A model generated the notes under the pieces. The model was not told where the DNA came from. It was given only the letters and a program-made list of their open reading frames with translations, and searched no databases. A stretch of 64,000 bases of DNA from Arsenophonus nilaparvatae. GTDB taxonomy: Bacteria; Pseudomonadota; Gammaproteobacteria; Enterobacterales; Enterobacteriaceae. The stretch is taken from assembly GCF_000757905.1 (NCBI RefSeq), contig NZ_JRLH01000003.1; one strand, 5' to 3'. Below are positions 27,744 through 36,206 of the stretch, one piece after another (position 1 is the stretch's first letter; each line of letters starts with the position of its first letter). The position numbers and the translations under genes are program-made.

Positions 27744-28078
27744 ATTAATTTATTTATTTTAGGCCATTCAAAGTTAGTTTAGGAAATCTTTAGTAATAGT
27801 AAACGGCGTTGTTTGGCTTTTTATTTTAGCATTCAGTTAATTAATAATCTTGCCAAAATTTATATTCATTATAACTAATAAACATATAATTAATTGTTAG
27901 TAAAATAAGCTCATTATATAAATAATATTTAATTTGTAATTTATTTGTTGTTATATTTTCAATCGTATATATTATTGATTATAATAAATAATGCTTATAT
28001 TTCTTTTTGTTATAATAAAATTACTATAAGTTATTAAATAATTAATCCTTTATTCAATTTATAAGGACGCTGAATAAG
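27744..28078. other. Intergenic region between sodC and cysB
   Basis: Extremely AT-rich, no gene. It begins with an 18-base palindrome, AAATAAATTAATTTATTT, overlapping the sodC stop, which could help end sodC transcription. The cysB promoter should lie in the right half, but I cannot fix its position. Confidence 0.5.
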
Positions 28079-29053
28079 ATGAAATTACAGCAATTACGTT
28101 ACATTGTAGAGATTGAAAATCATAATTTAAATGTTTCATCAACAGCAGAAGGGTTATACACATCACAACCAGGTATAAGCAAACAGGTTCGTATGCTTGA
28201 AGATGAATTGGGAGTGCAAATTTTTGGACGCAGTGGTAAACACTTAACTCATGTTACTCCAGCCGGAAAGGAAGTAATTAAAATTGCTCGAGAAGTGATG
28301 ACGAAAATGCACGCTATCCGAGCAGTCGTTGGTGAACATACTTATCCTGATCGTGGCATATTAGCCATTGCTACCACACATACTCAAGCAAGGTATGCTC
28401 TTCCTCCGGTTATTAAACAATTTATCGAACATTATCCACAAGTTTCATTACATATGAGTCAGGGTTCGCCAATACAAATTGCGGAAGATGTCAGTAAAGG
28501 AAATAGCGACTTTGCTATTGCGACTGAAGCGTTACATCTTTACAAAGATTTAGTGATGTTACCTTGTTATCATTGGAATCGTTCGGTTGTTGTTAAAGCT
28601 GATCATCCTTTAGCTAACAAGAAAAATATTACCATTAGTGAACTCGCTCAATACCCGATTGTGACTTATACCCATGGTTTTACAGGCCGCTCTGAATTGG
28701 ATGAGGCTTTTTATAAGGCAGGTTTACAGGCTAAGATTATTTTTACCGCCACTGATGCTGATGTTATTAAGACTTATGTAAGATTGGGATTAGGTATAGG
28801 AATTATTGCTAGCATGGCAGTTGACCCTAATCAAGATCAGGACTTAGTTATTATTGATATGCGGGATAAGTTTAGCTATAGCACTACAAAAATAGGTTTT
28901 CATCGTAATAGTTTTTTACGTAGCTATATGTATGATTTTATTTGGCGTTTTGCACCACATTTAACGCCTGATGTTGTTGATAAAGCGATTGCTTTACGTT
29001 CAAATGAAGAAATTGAAGAAATGTTTAAAGAGATTCAATTACCAACAATATAA
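28079..29053 (+). CDS. cysB: LysR-type transcriptional regulator CysB
   Basis: Activator of sulfate assimilation and cysteine biosynthesis genes, responding to N-acetylserine. It is 324 residues, exactly the E. coli length. The winged HTH is in the first 65 residues (MKLQQLRYIVEIENHNLNVS, EGLYTSQPGISKQVRMLEDE), and the rest is the periplasmic-binding-like effector domain with TTHTQARYALPPVI. AAGGA precedes the start. It lies upstream of acnA as in E. coli. Confidence 0.97.
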   Translation: MKLQQLRYIVEIENHNLNVSSTAEGLYTSQPGISKQVRMLEDELGVQIFGRSGKHLTHVTPAGKEVIKIAREVMTKMHAIRAVVGEHTYPDRGILAIATTHTQARYALPPVIKQFIEHYPQVSLHMSQGSPIQIAEDVSKGNSDFAIATEALHLYKDLVMLPCYHWNRSVVVKADHPLANKKNITISELAQYPIVTYTHGFTGRSELDEAFYKAGLQAKIIFTATDADVIKTYVRLGLGIGIIASMAVDPNQDQDLVIIDMRDKFSYSTTKIGFHRNSFLRSYMYDFIWRFAPHLTPDVVDKAIALRSNEEIEEMFKEIQLPTI

Positions 29054-29194
29054 TTTTAATAAAAATTAGAGTTTATTTTCTATTCATGATTTTTTATTTT
29101 ATATTTTTTCTTATGCACTAATTCCACATCAAGCCAGGGCTATTTAGCGTTAATACTTTTAATTTATTTTGAACAAAATCATATTTAATGATCA

Positions 29195-29209
29195 TTATGT
29201 GTTACATAA
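29195..29209. promoter_or_regulatory. Inverted repeat upstream of acnA, possible operator
   Basis: TTATGT and ACATAA flank a three-base centre, forming a perfect dyad about 80 bases before the acnA start. It looks like a dimeric regulator site, but it matches no consensus that I can name with confidence. Confidence 0.3.
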
Positions 29210-29290
29210 CCGAAAAATATTTCTAATATATTATCTTTATAAGATGCGTCATCTTAGTTATCTAGATAAAAAATAATAAAAGGAGGAGTT

Positions 29291-31963
29291 ATGTCGTTAA
29301 GTCTAAGAACGGACTGTGCATCCACACTCTCCGCTGGAAGTAAACACTATGAATATTTTAGCTTACCTATTGCAGCCAAACAGTTAGGTGATATTTCGAA
29401 TTTGCCAAAATCACTTAAAGTACTATTTGAAAATTTGCTGCGCCATCTGGATGGAAAATCTGTTGTATTAAAAGATTTGCAGGCTATGGTTGATTGGCAG
29501 CATACGGGGCATGCTGAGCGTGAAATTGCCTATCAACCAGCCCGAGTTTTGATGCAGGATTTTACTGGTGTGCCAGCAGTGGTTGATCTCGCTGCAATGC
29601 GCGAAGCTGTGCAGCGATTAGGTGGTGATGTTAATAAGGTAAATCCATTATCGCCGGTCGATTTAATTATTGACCATTCGGTTATGGTCGATGAGTTTGC
29701 CACTCCTCAAGCCTTTAGTGATAACGTAAAATTTGAAATGCAACGCAACTATGAACGTTACCTATTTTTACGTTGGGGACAAAAGGCATTTAATCGTTTT
29801 AGAGTTGTGCCGCCCGGAACAGGTATTTGTCACCAGGTAAATTTGGAGTATTTAGGTAAGGCGGTGTGGTATGAAGAACGAGAAGGAAAATTGTTCGCTT
29901 ATCCAGACACATTGGTTGGTACTGATTCTCATACCACGATGATCAATGGTTTGGGAGTTTTGGGTTGGGGAGTGGGCGGTATTGAAGCAGAAGCCGCAAT
30001 GTTGGGACAACCGATTTCGATGCTCATTCCAGATGTAGTTGGTTTTAAATTAATTGGCAAACTAAACGAAGGGATCACCGCTACTGATTTAGTTTTGACT
30101 GTCACCCAAATGCTGCGTAAACATGGGGTAGTGGGTAAATTTGTTGAATTTTACGGTGATGGTTTAGCTGATTTATCGCTCGCGGATCGGGCTACCATTG
30201 CCAACATGTCTCCTGAATATGGCGCTACATGTGGTTTCTTCCCAGTTGACGAAATCACTTTAAGCTATATGCGGTTAACAGGGCGTTCGGAAGATGAAAT
30301 TGCTTTAGTTGAAAATTATACTAAAACACAAGGATTATGGCGCCATCCAGGTGAAGAGCCTATTTTTACCAGTACCTTAGTATTAGATTTAGCATCGGTG
30401 GAAGTTAGTCTGGCTGGGCCTAAACGCCCTCAAGATCGGGTTGAATTAAGCCAGGTTCCGCATGCGTTTAAAGATTCAGTCGAGCTTGAATTAAATAAAT
30501 CAACCAAAGAGCCTGCGCCATCCGTCAGTTATGATGGTAAAAATTTTCAGTTACAAGAGGGAGCGGTTGTTATTGCGGCGATAACTTCCTGTACTAATAC
30601 TTCAAACCCAAGTGTTTTAATGACGGCAGGATTACTTGCTAAAAAGGCGGTTGAAAAAGGTTTAGTGCGTAAACCTTGGGTAAAATCTTCGTTAGCACCA
30701 GGTTCGAAAGTGGTTACTGATTATTTAGCTAAAGCGGGATTGACTGATTATTTAAATCAATTAGGTTTTAATCTAGTTGGCTATGGCTGCACCACTTGCA
30801 TTGGTAACTCAGGGCCACTACCGGCGCCAATAGAAGAAGCAATCAAAAAACATGATCTAACTGTAGGTGCGGTGCTATCAGGCAATAGAAATTTTGAAGG
30901 TAGGATCCATCCATTAGTAAAAACCAATTGGTTGGCATCACCACCTTTAGTGGTAGCTTATGCGTTAGCGGGTAATATGCAAGTAAATCTTGCTGATGAG
31001 CCGTTGGGACAAGATAAAAATGGTAAAGATGTTTTACTAAAAGATATATGGCCTACCAGTCAGGAAATTGCTGATGCAATACAGTTAGTAAAATCTGACA
31101 TGTTCCATAAAGAATATAATGCAGTTTTTGATGGTGATGAAGCATGGCAGGCACTTGATGTAAAAAGTTCAGCCACTTATTCATGGCAACCTGATTCAAC
31201 TTATATTCGTAATCCTCCGTTTTTTGATGGCATGCAGCCTGCACCGGCGCCGATCACTGATATTCATGCTGCTCATATTCTTGCAATCTTGGGTGATTCT
31301 GTTACGACCGATCATATTTCACCAGCTGGAAATATTAAAGCGGATAGTCCAGCCGGCCATTATTTACAGTCCCATGGCGTACAAGTAACAGATTTCAATT
31401 CGTATGGTTCGAGGCGAGGTAATCATGAAGTTATGATGAGAGGCGCATTTGCCAATATTCGTATTCGTAATGAGATGCTTCCTGGGGTTGAAGGGGGATT
31501 TACTCGCTATATACCAACACAGACTCAGCTAGCAATCTATGATGCCGCCATGCAATATCAGCAAAAAAAGATACCTTTAGCAATTATTGCTGGCAAAGAG
31601 TATGGTTCCGGTTCTAGTCGTGACTGGGCGGCTAAAGGAACCCTATTACTCGGGGTAAGAGTGGTTATTGCTGAATCTTATGAACGAATTCATCGCTCTA
31701 ATTTGATTGGTATGGGGGTCTTACCGTTAGAATTTCCGGCTAATGTAAACCGTAAAACGTTAAAATTGACCGGTGATGAGACAATTGACATTGCAGGCTT
31801 GCAATCGATTACCCCAGGCGAGATGATTACAGTAACCATTACTGATAAAAATGATCAGAAAACGACAATAGCGATGCGTTGCCGCATTGATACGATGACT
31901 GAATTAGAATATTTTCGTCATGGCGGTATTCTGCAGTATGTTATTCGTCAAATGTTAAAATAA
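29291..31963 (+). CDS. acnA: Aconitate hydratase A
   Basis: [4Fe-4S] enzyme that interconverts citrate and isocitrate in the TCA cycle; AcnA is the stress-resistant isoform in E. coli. The 890 residues match E. coli (891). Cluster cysteines are C434 in AITSCTNTSNP and C500 and C503 in GYGCTTCIGNSGP. The C-terminal swivel domain contains GKEYGSGSSRDWAAKG. A strong AGGAGG ribosome-binding site precedes the ATG. It is convergent with ribA across a hairpin. Confidence 0.98.
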   Translation: MSLSLRTDCASTLSAGSKHYEYFSLPIAAKQLGDISNLPKSLKVLFENLLRHLDGKSVVLKDLQAMVDWQHTGHAEREIAYQPARVLMQDFTGVPAVVDLAAMREAVQRLGGDVNKVNPLSPVDLIIDHSVMVDEFATPQAFSDNVKFEMQRNYERYLFLRWGQKAFNRFRVVPPGTGICHQVNLEYLGKAVWYEEREGKLFAYPDTLVGTDSHTTMINGLGVLGWGVGGIEAEAAMLGQPISMLIPDVVGFKLIGKLNEGITATDLVLTVTQMLRKHGVVGKFVEFYGDGLADLSLADRATIANMSPEYGATCGFFPVDEITLSYMRLTGRSEDEIALVENYTKTQGLWRHPGEEPIFTSTLVLDLASVEVSLAGPKRPQDRVELSQVPHAFKDSVELELNKSTKEPAPSVSYDGKNFQLQEGAVVIAAITSCTNTSNPSVLMTAGLLAKKAVEKGLVRKPWVKSSLAPGSKVVTDYLAKAGLTDYLNQLGFNLVGYGCTTCIGNSGPLPAPIEEAIKKHDLTVGAVLSGNRNFEGRIHPLVKTNWLASPPLVVAYALAGNMQVNLADEPLGQDKNGKDVLLKDIWPTSQEIADAIQLVKSDMFHKEYNAVFDGDEAWQALDVKSSATYSWQPDSTYIRNPPFFDGMQPAPAPITDIHAAHILAILGDSVTTDHISPAGNIKADSPAGHYLQSHGVQVTDFNSYGSRRGNHEVMMRGAFANIRIRNEMLPGVEGGFTRYIPTQTQLAIYDAAMQYQQKKIPLAIIAGKEYGSGSSRDWAAKGTLLLGVRVVIAESYERIHRSNLIGMGVLPLEFPANVNRKTLKLTGDETIDIAGLQSITPGEMITVTITDKNDQKTTIAMRCRIDTMTELEYFRHGGILQYVIRQMLK

Positions 31964-31979
31964 ACGGATTTAAACCATC

Positions 31980-32011
31980 AAAAACTGCTCTGTTAAAAGC
32001 AGACAGTTTTT
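31980..32011. terminator. Bidirectional terminator between acnA and ribA
   Basis: AAAAACTG (31980-31987) pairs with CAGTTTTT (32004-32011), with further pairing CTG/CAG inside. It lies between the stops of two convergent genes, and both ends have A/T runs suitable for either direction. Confidence 0.8.
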
Positions 32012-32027
32012 GATAATAATTGATTGA

Positions 32028-32630
32028 TTATTTTTTCGTATTATCAGATAGAATATGACCTAATTTGCTGGCTTTTGCATTGAGATAGTCACTATTTTTG
32101 GGATTACGACCAACAATGAGAGGAACTCGTTCAACGACATTGATTCCAGCTTCTTTCATAATTTCAAGTTTTTTAGGATTATTGGTTAATAATCTCACTT
32201 CATTTATCGCCAATAATTTATACATATCAGCACAGATAGTAAAATCACGTTCATCGGGTTTGAACCCGAGTTTTAAATTGGCCTCAACAGTATCCAGCCC
32301 CTGATCTTGCAGAGCATAGGCGCGGATTTTATTTAATAATCCGATGTTACGCCCCTCTTGACGATGGTATAGTAGTACTCCGCTACCTTCTTCGGCAATT
32401 TGTTTGAGTGCTGCTTCTAGTTGAAAACCACAATCACAACGTAAACTAAATAAGGCATCTCCAGTCAAACATTCCGAGTGAATACGGGAAAGAACGGGTT
32501 TTCCATCAGTGATATCACCATAAATAAGTGCGATATGATTATTACCATTAACAATTTCTTCAAAACCAACAAGTAGAAACTCACCAAAAGCAGTAGGTAA
32601 TTTGGCTTCAGCTATACGTTTTAATTGCAT
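32028..32630 (-). CDS. ribA: GTP cyclohydrolase II
   Basis: First step of riboflavin synthesis: opens GTP to the diaminopyrimidine intermediate. The zinc cysteines are in SECLTGDALFSLRCDCGFQ, followed by LLYHRQEGRNIGLLNKIRAYALQDQG and the GTP-binding LTNNPKK. I favour the ATG at 32630 (200 residues), because MQLKRIAEAKLPT aligns with E. coli; an ATG at 32642 four codons earlier cannot be excluded. The neighbour pgpB of E. coli is missing upstream. Confidence 0.96.
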   Translation of the reverse strand: MQLKRIAEAKLPTAFGEFLLVGFEEIVNGNNHIALIYGDITDGKPVLSRIHSECLTGDALFSLRCDCGFQLEAALKQIAEEGSGVLLYHRQEGRNIGLLNKIRAYALQDQGLDTVEANLKLGFKPDERDFTICADMYKLLAINEVRLLTNNPKKLEIMKEAGINVVERVPLIVGRNPKNSDYLNAKASKLGHILSDNTKK

Positions 32631-33174
32631 AGTGTTATACATAATGAACGAAACTCTGGATTTAAAATTAAGGAAAAGCGCGTTAAAAAATAGTTAAATA
32701 TAGTTATCAAATTATTTTTACCTATATATTTTACTAGGCTAGTGGATATCATCAGTAGATAAGTTTATGTTCATATTACTACAATATGATTATTAAAAAA
32801 TTAACTATTTTAACTATAAGCACATTTTGTTTATTAATTTAGATTGAGGTTTGCTGATTGAGACCGGTGCTTAATATAAATAAATGTTCTGAGATTTTTT
32901 CATTTATTGAAAAAAATAGTCAGCAACACTAGTATTTCGTTAAATGGGATAAATTCAATAAGGAATTTTTTGATTAAAAATATTTTTGCTCCATTAACAT
33001 GTTATAGGAAAATTTTTATGGTAACTCATTATGTTATCTACCATTGAAATGTTTATTTAAATAAAAAGGTGAGTGTTGATATAATTCACTTTCTTTATTG
33101 GGTTTAGATGCTAAGTTAGGCAACGAAAAGTGTTTCCAGCGCTTTTCTATCATTAAGCAACAATAGGAAAAAAT
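32631..33174. other. Intergenic region between ribA and lapA
   Basis: About 540 AT-rich bases without a supported gene, between divergent ribA and lapA. E. coli has pgpB (phosphatidylglycerophosphatase B) at this place; no recognisable remnant is seen. Both promoters must lie here. Confidence 0.55.
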
Positions 33175-33492
33175 GTGAAATATTTTTTAATTTTATTACT
33201 TGCTGTAGCCATTTTTATTGTTTCCGTGACACTTGGCTCAAGCAATAATCAGATAGTAACATTTAATTATTTGATTGCTAAAGGTGACTATCCAATATCG
33301 ACATTACTAGCCGTCCTTTTTGCGGTTGGATTCTTGCTGGGTTGGCTTATTTGTGGGATGTTTTACGCTAAAACATTAATTTCATTATCAAATGCAAGAC
33401 GTAAGATTAAACGTTTAGAAAGTCAATTAACCGAATCAACTCAAAGTGAACACGATACTAAAGTGGCAGTTGTTACAAATGAAAAAAGGTAA
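33175..33492 (+). CDS. lapA: Lipopolysaccharide assembly protein A (YciS)
   Basis: Small inner-membrane protein working with LapB in controlling LPS synthesis. Two membrane segments (about residues 3-22 and 42-65) are followed by a short cytosolic coiled-coil-like tail (LSNARRKIKRLESQLTE). The start is a GTG at 33175, since MKYFLILLLAVAIFIVSVTLG aligns from this codon with E. coli. The 105 residues match E. coli (102). It lies six bases upstream of lapB, so the pair is an operon. Confidence 0.95.
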   Translation: MKYFLILLLAVAIFIVSVTLGSSNNQIVTFNYLIAKGDYPISTLLAVLFAVGFLLGWLICGMFYAKTLISLSNARRKIKRLESQLTESTQSEHDTKVAVVTNEKR

Positions 33493-33498
33493 TTTTTT

Positions 33499-34668
33499 AT
33501 GTTAGAGCTGCTATTTCTGCTACTGCCTATTGCCGCTGCCTATGGTTGGTATATGGGACGCAGAAGTGCTCAACAAGATAAACAACAAAATGCTGATCGT
33601 TTATCCCGTGAATATGTAGCTGGTGTCAATTTCCTGCTATCTAATCAACAAGATAAAGCCGTTGATCTGTTTTTAGATATGCTTAAGGAAGATAGCCCGG
33701 CGTTTGAGGCTCATCTGACATTAGGCAATCTTTTCCGTTCAAGGGGGGAGATTGAACGGGCTATCCGTATTCATCAATCCTTATTTGAAAGTAACTCATT
33801 ATCCTTTGAGCAGAAACTATTAGCCACACAGCAGCTTGGGCGAGATTATTTAGCAGCAGGAGTTTATGATCGGGCGCGAAATATTTTTTTGCAGCTAGTT
33901 GATGAGCAAGATTTTCGCTTTAGTGCGTTACAATCTTTACTTACTATTTATCAAGCAACTAGCGATTGGTATAAAGCAATCGAGGTTGCCGAAAAATTAG
34001 TCAAAATGGGCAATCCTCAATTTAAACAAGAAATAGCTCATTTTTATTGCGAACTGGCATTATTGGAGCTGAGTAGTGACGATCTTGATGGCGCATTTCT
34101 TTTACTAAATAAAGCCGCTCAATCAAATAAAAACGCTACTCGAGTTTCTATTATGAAAGGGCGCATTCATATCGCCCGAGCTGAATATGAAAAAGCCATT
34201 TCAGTACTTAAACAAGTTTTTGATCAAGATAGAGATTTAGTCAGTGAAACTTTAACCATGCTTTATGAATGTTATCATCATTTAGCGAATTGGCATGATT
34301 GGGAAGCTTATATCCAGCAATGTGTTGCTGGCGATTGCGGCGCAACTGCTCAGCTTTATCTGGCGGAAATAATTGAAAAAAGAAAAGGGCTAGAAAAAGC
34401 GCAAATATTTATTAAGCAGCAACTTGAACGTCATCCAACGATGCGATTGTTTTATAAACTGATCGATTATCATTTGGCAGACGCAGAAGAAGGCCGAGCA
34501 AAAGAGAGTCTGGAATTACTGCGCAATATGGTTGGCGAGCAAATCCGCTCTAAACCTGATTACCGTTGCCGCAAATGTGGTTTTACTACCCATTCTTTAT
34601 ATTGGTATTGTCCTTCATGCCGCTCTTGGGATACGATCAAACCAATAAAAGGCCTTGATGGTCAGTGA
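33499..34668 (+). CDS. lapB: Lipopolysaccharide assembly protein B (YciM)
   Basis: Essential regulator that presents LpxC to the FtsH protease and so limits lipid A synthesis. An N-terminal membrane anchor is followed by a series of TPR repeats (about residues 35-350) and a C-terminal rubredoxin-like metal site with the Cys pairs in YRCRKCGFTTH and WYCPSCRSW. The 389 residues equal the E. coli protein. It lies between lapA and pyrF, the conserved order. Confidence 0.97.
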   Translation: MLELLFLLLPIAAAYGWYMGRRSAQQDKQQNADRLSREYVAGVNFLLSNQQDKAVDLFLDMLKEDSPAFEAHLTLGNLFRSRGEIERAIRIHQSLFESNSLSFEQKLLATQQLGRDYLAAGVYDRARNIFLQLVDEQDFRFSALQSLLTIYQATSDWYKAIEVAEKLVKMGNPQFKQEIAHFYCELALLELSSDDLDGAFLLLNKAAQSNKNATRVSIMKGRIHIARAEYEKAISVLKQVFDQDRDLVSETLTMLYECYHHLANWHDWEAYIQQCVAGDCGATAQLYLAEIIEKRKGLEKAQIFIKQQLERHPTMRLFYKLIDYHLADAEEGRAKESLELLRNMVGEQIRSKPDYRCRKCGFTTHSLYWYCPSCRSWDTIKPIKGLDGQ

Positions 34669-34712
34669 CAACGTAACATATATTGCATTCATTAAATTTA
34701 AAAAGGTTAAAA

Positions 34713-35450
34713 ATGATAGCCAGCACGCAAAATAAACTTCCTGTCTCTACTAATTCCCCGGTTATTGTTGCATTAGATTATCATGATCTGGCTAAGGTAT
34801 TATCTTTTGTTGATAACCTCAGCCCGCAGGATTGCCGCCTGAAAGTGGGTATGCAGATGTTTACTTTATATGGCCCACAATTTATTCAAACTTTACATAA
34901 CCGAGGGTTTCAGGTTTTTTTGGATTTGAAATTTCATGATATTCCTAATACGGTGGCGCAAGCTGTTAAAGCAGCGGCGGAAATCGGGGTTTGGATGGTT
35001 AATGTACATGCCAGTGGTGGGGTCAGAATGATGATGGCGGCTAAAGAGGCACTAGTTGAATATGGTAAAGATGCTCCACTATTGATTGCGGTTACCATAT
35101 TAACCAGTATGGAACAAGCGGATCTGCACCAGATTGGTATTACACAACTGCCGGCTGATCGCGCCTTGCAGCTAGCAAAATTAGCCAAGGAGTGTGAGTT
35201 GAATGGTGTAGTCTGTTCAGCACACGAAGTAGCAACACTGAAATCAGCTTGTGGTAGCGATTTCTTATCAATTACGCCAGGCATTCGCCCCATTGGTGCA
35301 GAAGCCTATGATCAGCGGAGAATTATGACGCCAGAGCAGGCTATTAATGTTGGAGTTGATTATATGGTTATTGGTCGTCCTATTACCCATAGTGCCGATC
35401 CAGTGTTAACGCTGGCGCAAATTAATCGTTCAATTGGATGGATAACATGA
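34713..35450 (+). CDS. pyrF: Orotidine 5'-phosphate decarboxylase
   Basis: Final step of UMP synthesis. The catalytic DxxxxD motif is in FLDLKFHDIPNT, and the phosphate-binding part in TPGIRP and YMVIGRPIT. I start at the ATG at 34713 (245 residues, the E. coli length), which follows AAGG; an in-frame ATG/TTG-type start at 34683 would put ten residues before it that do not match the family. The stop overlaps the yciH start (ATGA), so the two are translationally coupled. Confidence 0.96.
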   Translation: MIASTQNKLPVSTNSPVIVALDYHDLAKVLSFVDNLSPQDCRLKVGMQMFTLYGPQFIQTLHNRGFQVFLDLKFHDIPNTVAQAVKAAAEIGVWMVNVHASGGVRMMMAAKEALVEYGKDAPLLIAVTILTSMEQADLHQIGITQLPADRALQLAKLAKECELNGVVCSAHEVATLKSACGSDFLSITPGIRPIGAEAYDQRRIMTPEQAINVGVDYMVIGRPITHSADPVLTLAQINRSIGWIT

Positions 35451-35767
35451 GTGACTCGCGTTTAGTTTATTCGACGGAAACTGGCAGAATAGTTGAAGTA
35501 GAAAAAAAATCAGTACCAACCAAAGGCGACGGTATAGTTCGTATCAGACGTGAAAGCTCAGGCCGAAAAGGCAAGGGCGTTTGTGTTATTACTGGCTTGG
35601 ATTTGAATAAAGATCAATTAATGATGCTTGCTGCTGAATTAAAGAAAAAATGTGGTTCAGGCGGAGCAATCAAACAAGGCAATATTGAGATCCAGGGTGA
35701 TAAACGCGAGCTTATTAAGCAATTATTAGAAGCTAAGGGAATGAAAGTTAAACTGGCCGGCGGTTAA
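35447..35767 (+). CDS. yciH: SUI1/eIF1-family protein YciH
   Basis: Homologue of eukaryotic initiation factor 1; in E. coli it has been linked to start-site fidelity and translation inhibition in stress. The 106-residue protein contains the SUI1 core (GKGVCVITGLDLNKDQLMML, CGSGGAIKQGNIEIQGDKRE). The ATG at 35447 is chosen because it overlaps the pyrF stop in an ATGA junction and aligns MSDSRLVYSTETG with E. coli; an ATG nine bases upstream is in frame but less likely. Confidence 0.95.
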   Translation: MSDSRLVYSTETGRIVEVEKKSVPTKGDGIVRIRRESSGRKGKGVCVITGLDLNKDQLMMLAAELKKKCGSGGAIKQGNIEIQGDKRELIKQLLEAKGMKVKLAGG

Positions 35768-35783
35768 TCATATTTATAAATAA

Positions 35784-35803
35784 AGCCAGATAATTAACTG
35801 GCT
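35784..35803. terminator. Possible terminator between yciH and osmB
   Basis: AGCCAG (35784-35789) pairs with CTGGCT (35798-35803) between the stops of two convergent genes. The stem is short and the T tract weak. Confidence 0.5.
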
Positions 35804-35826
35804 CTATTATGGTTTGTTGGGCGCGA

Positions 35827-36048
35827 TTATTTCTTACCGACTTGGTGACCAATTAGGCCACCAATAGCAGCACCACCTACCGTACCTAATCCACTACCTT
35901 CAGTCAGAATAGCACCACCTACTGCCCCTATGCCAGCACCGATAGCGGTATTTTTGTCGCGTTTTGACATATTAGAGCAGGCTGTAATAGACATGAGGGA
36001 AATGACAGATATTAACATCAGTAATGTGTGTTTTTTTGAACTCTTCAT
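35827..36048 (-). CDS. osmB: Osmotically inducible lipoprotein OsmB
   Basis: Small lipoprotein of 73 residues (E. coli 72). The lipobox SITAC ends the signal peptide. The mature part has the glycine-zipper pattern GAGIGAVGGAILTEGSG and GGAAIGGLIGHQVG, typical of membrane-inserting lipoproteins. In E. coli it is induced by osmotic and Rcs stress. Gene order yciH-osmB is conserved. Confidence 0.93.
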   Translation of the reverse strand: MKSSKKHTLLMLISVISLMSITACSNMSKRDKNTAIGAGIGAVGGAILTEGSGLGTVGGAAIGGLIGHQVGKK

Positions 36049-36166
36049 TCTTCTATCCTATTGATATAATCAATTAAATTCAAATTAACCTAGATAGCAA
36101 CTTTTTTTAATCAGATTTTTCGGCAAGCTAAATGAAATTGCAAAAATAATAAAGCCGCTATTCTGT

Positions 36167-36197
36167 ACAGATAGCTTATTATCAGTAAGCTATCTGT
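36167..36197 (-). terminator. Strong hairpin downstream of rnb
   Basis: ACAGATAGCTTA (36167-36178) and TAAGCTATCTGT (36186-36197) form a perfect 12-pair stem ten bases beyond the rnb stop. On the minus strand no immediate T run follows, so it may act as a terminator or an RNA-stabilising structure. Confidence 0.65.
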
Positions 36198-36206
36198 GAA
36201 ATGTCC

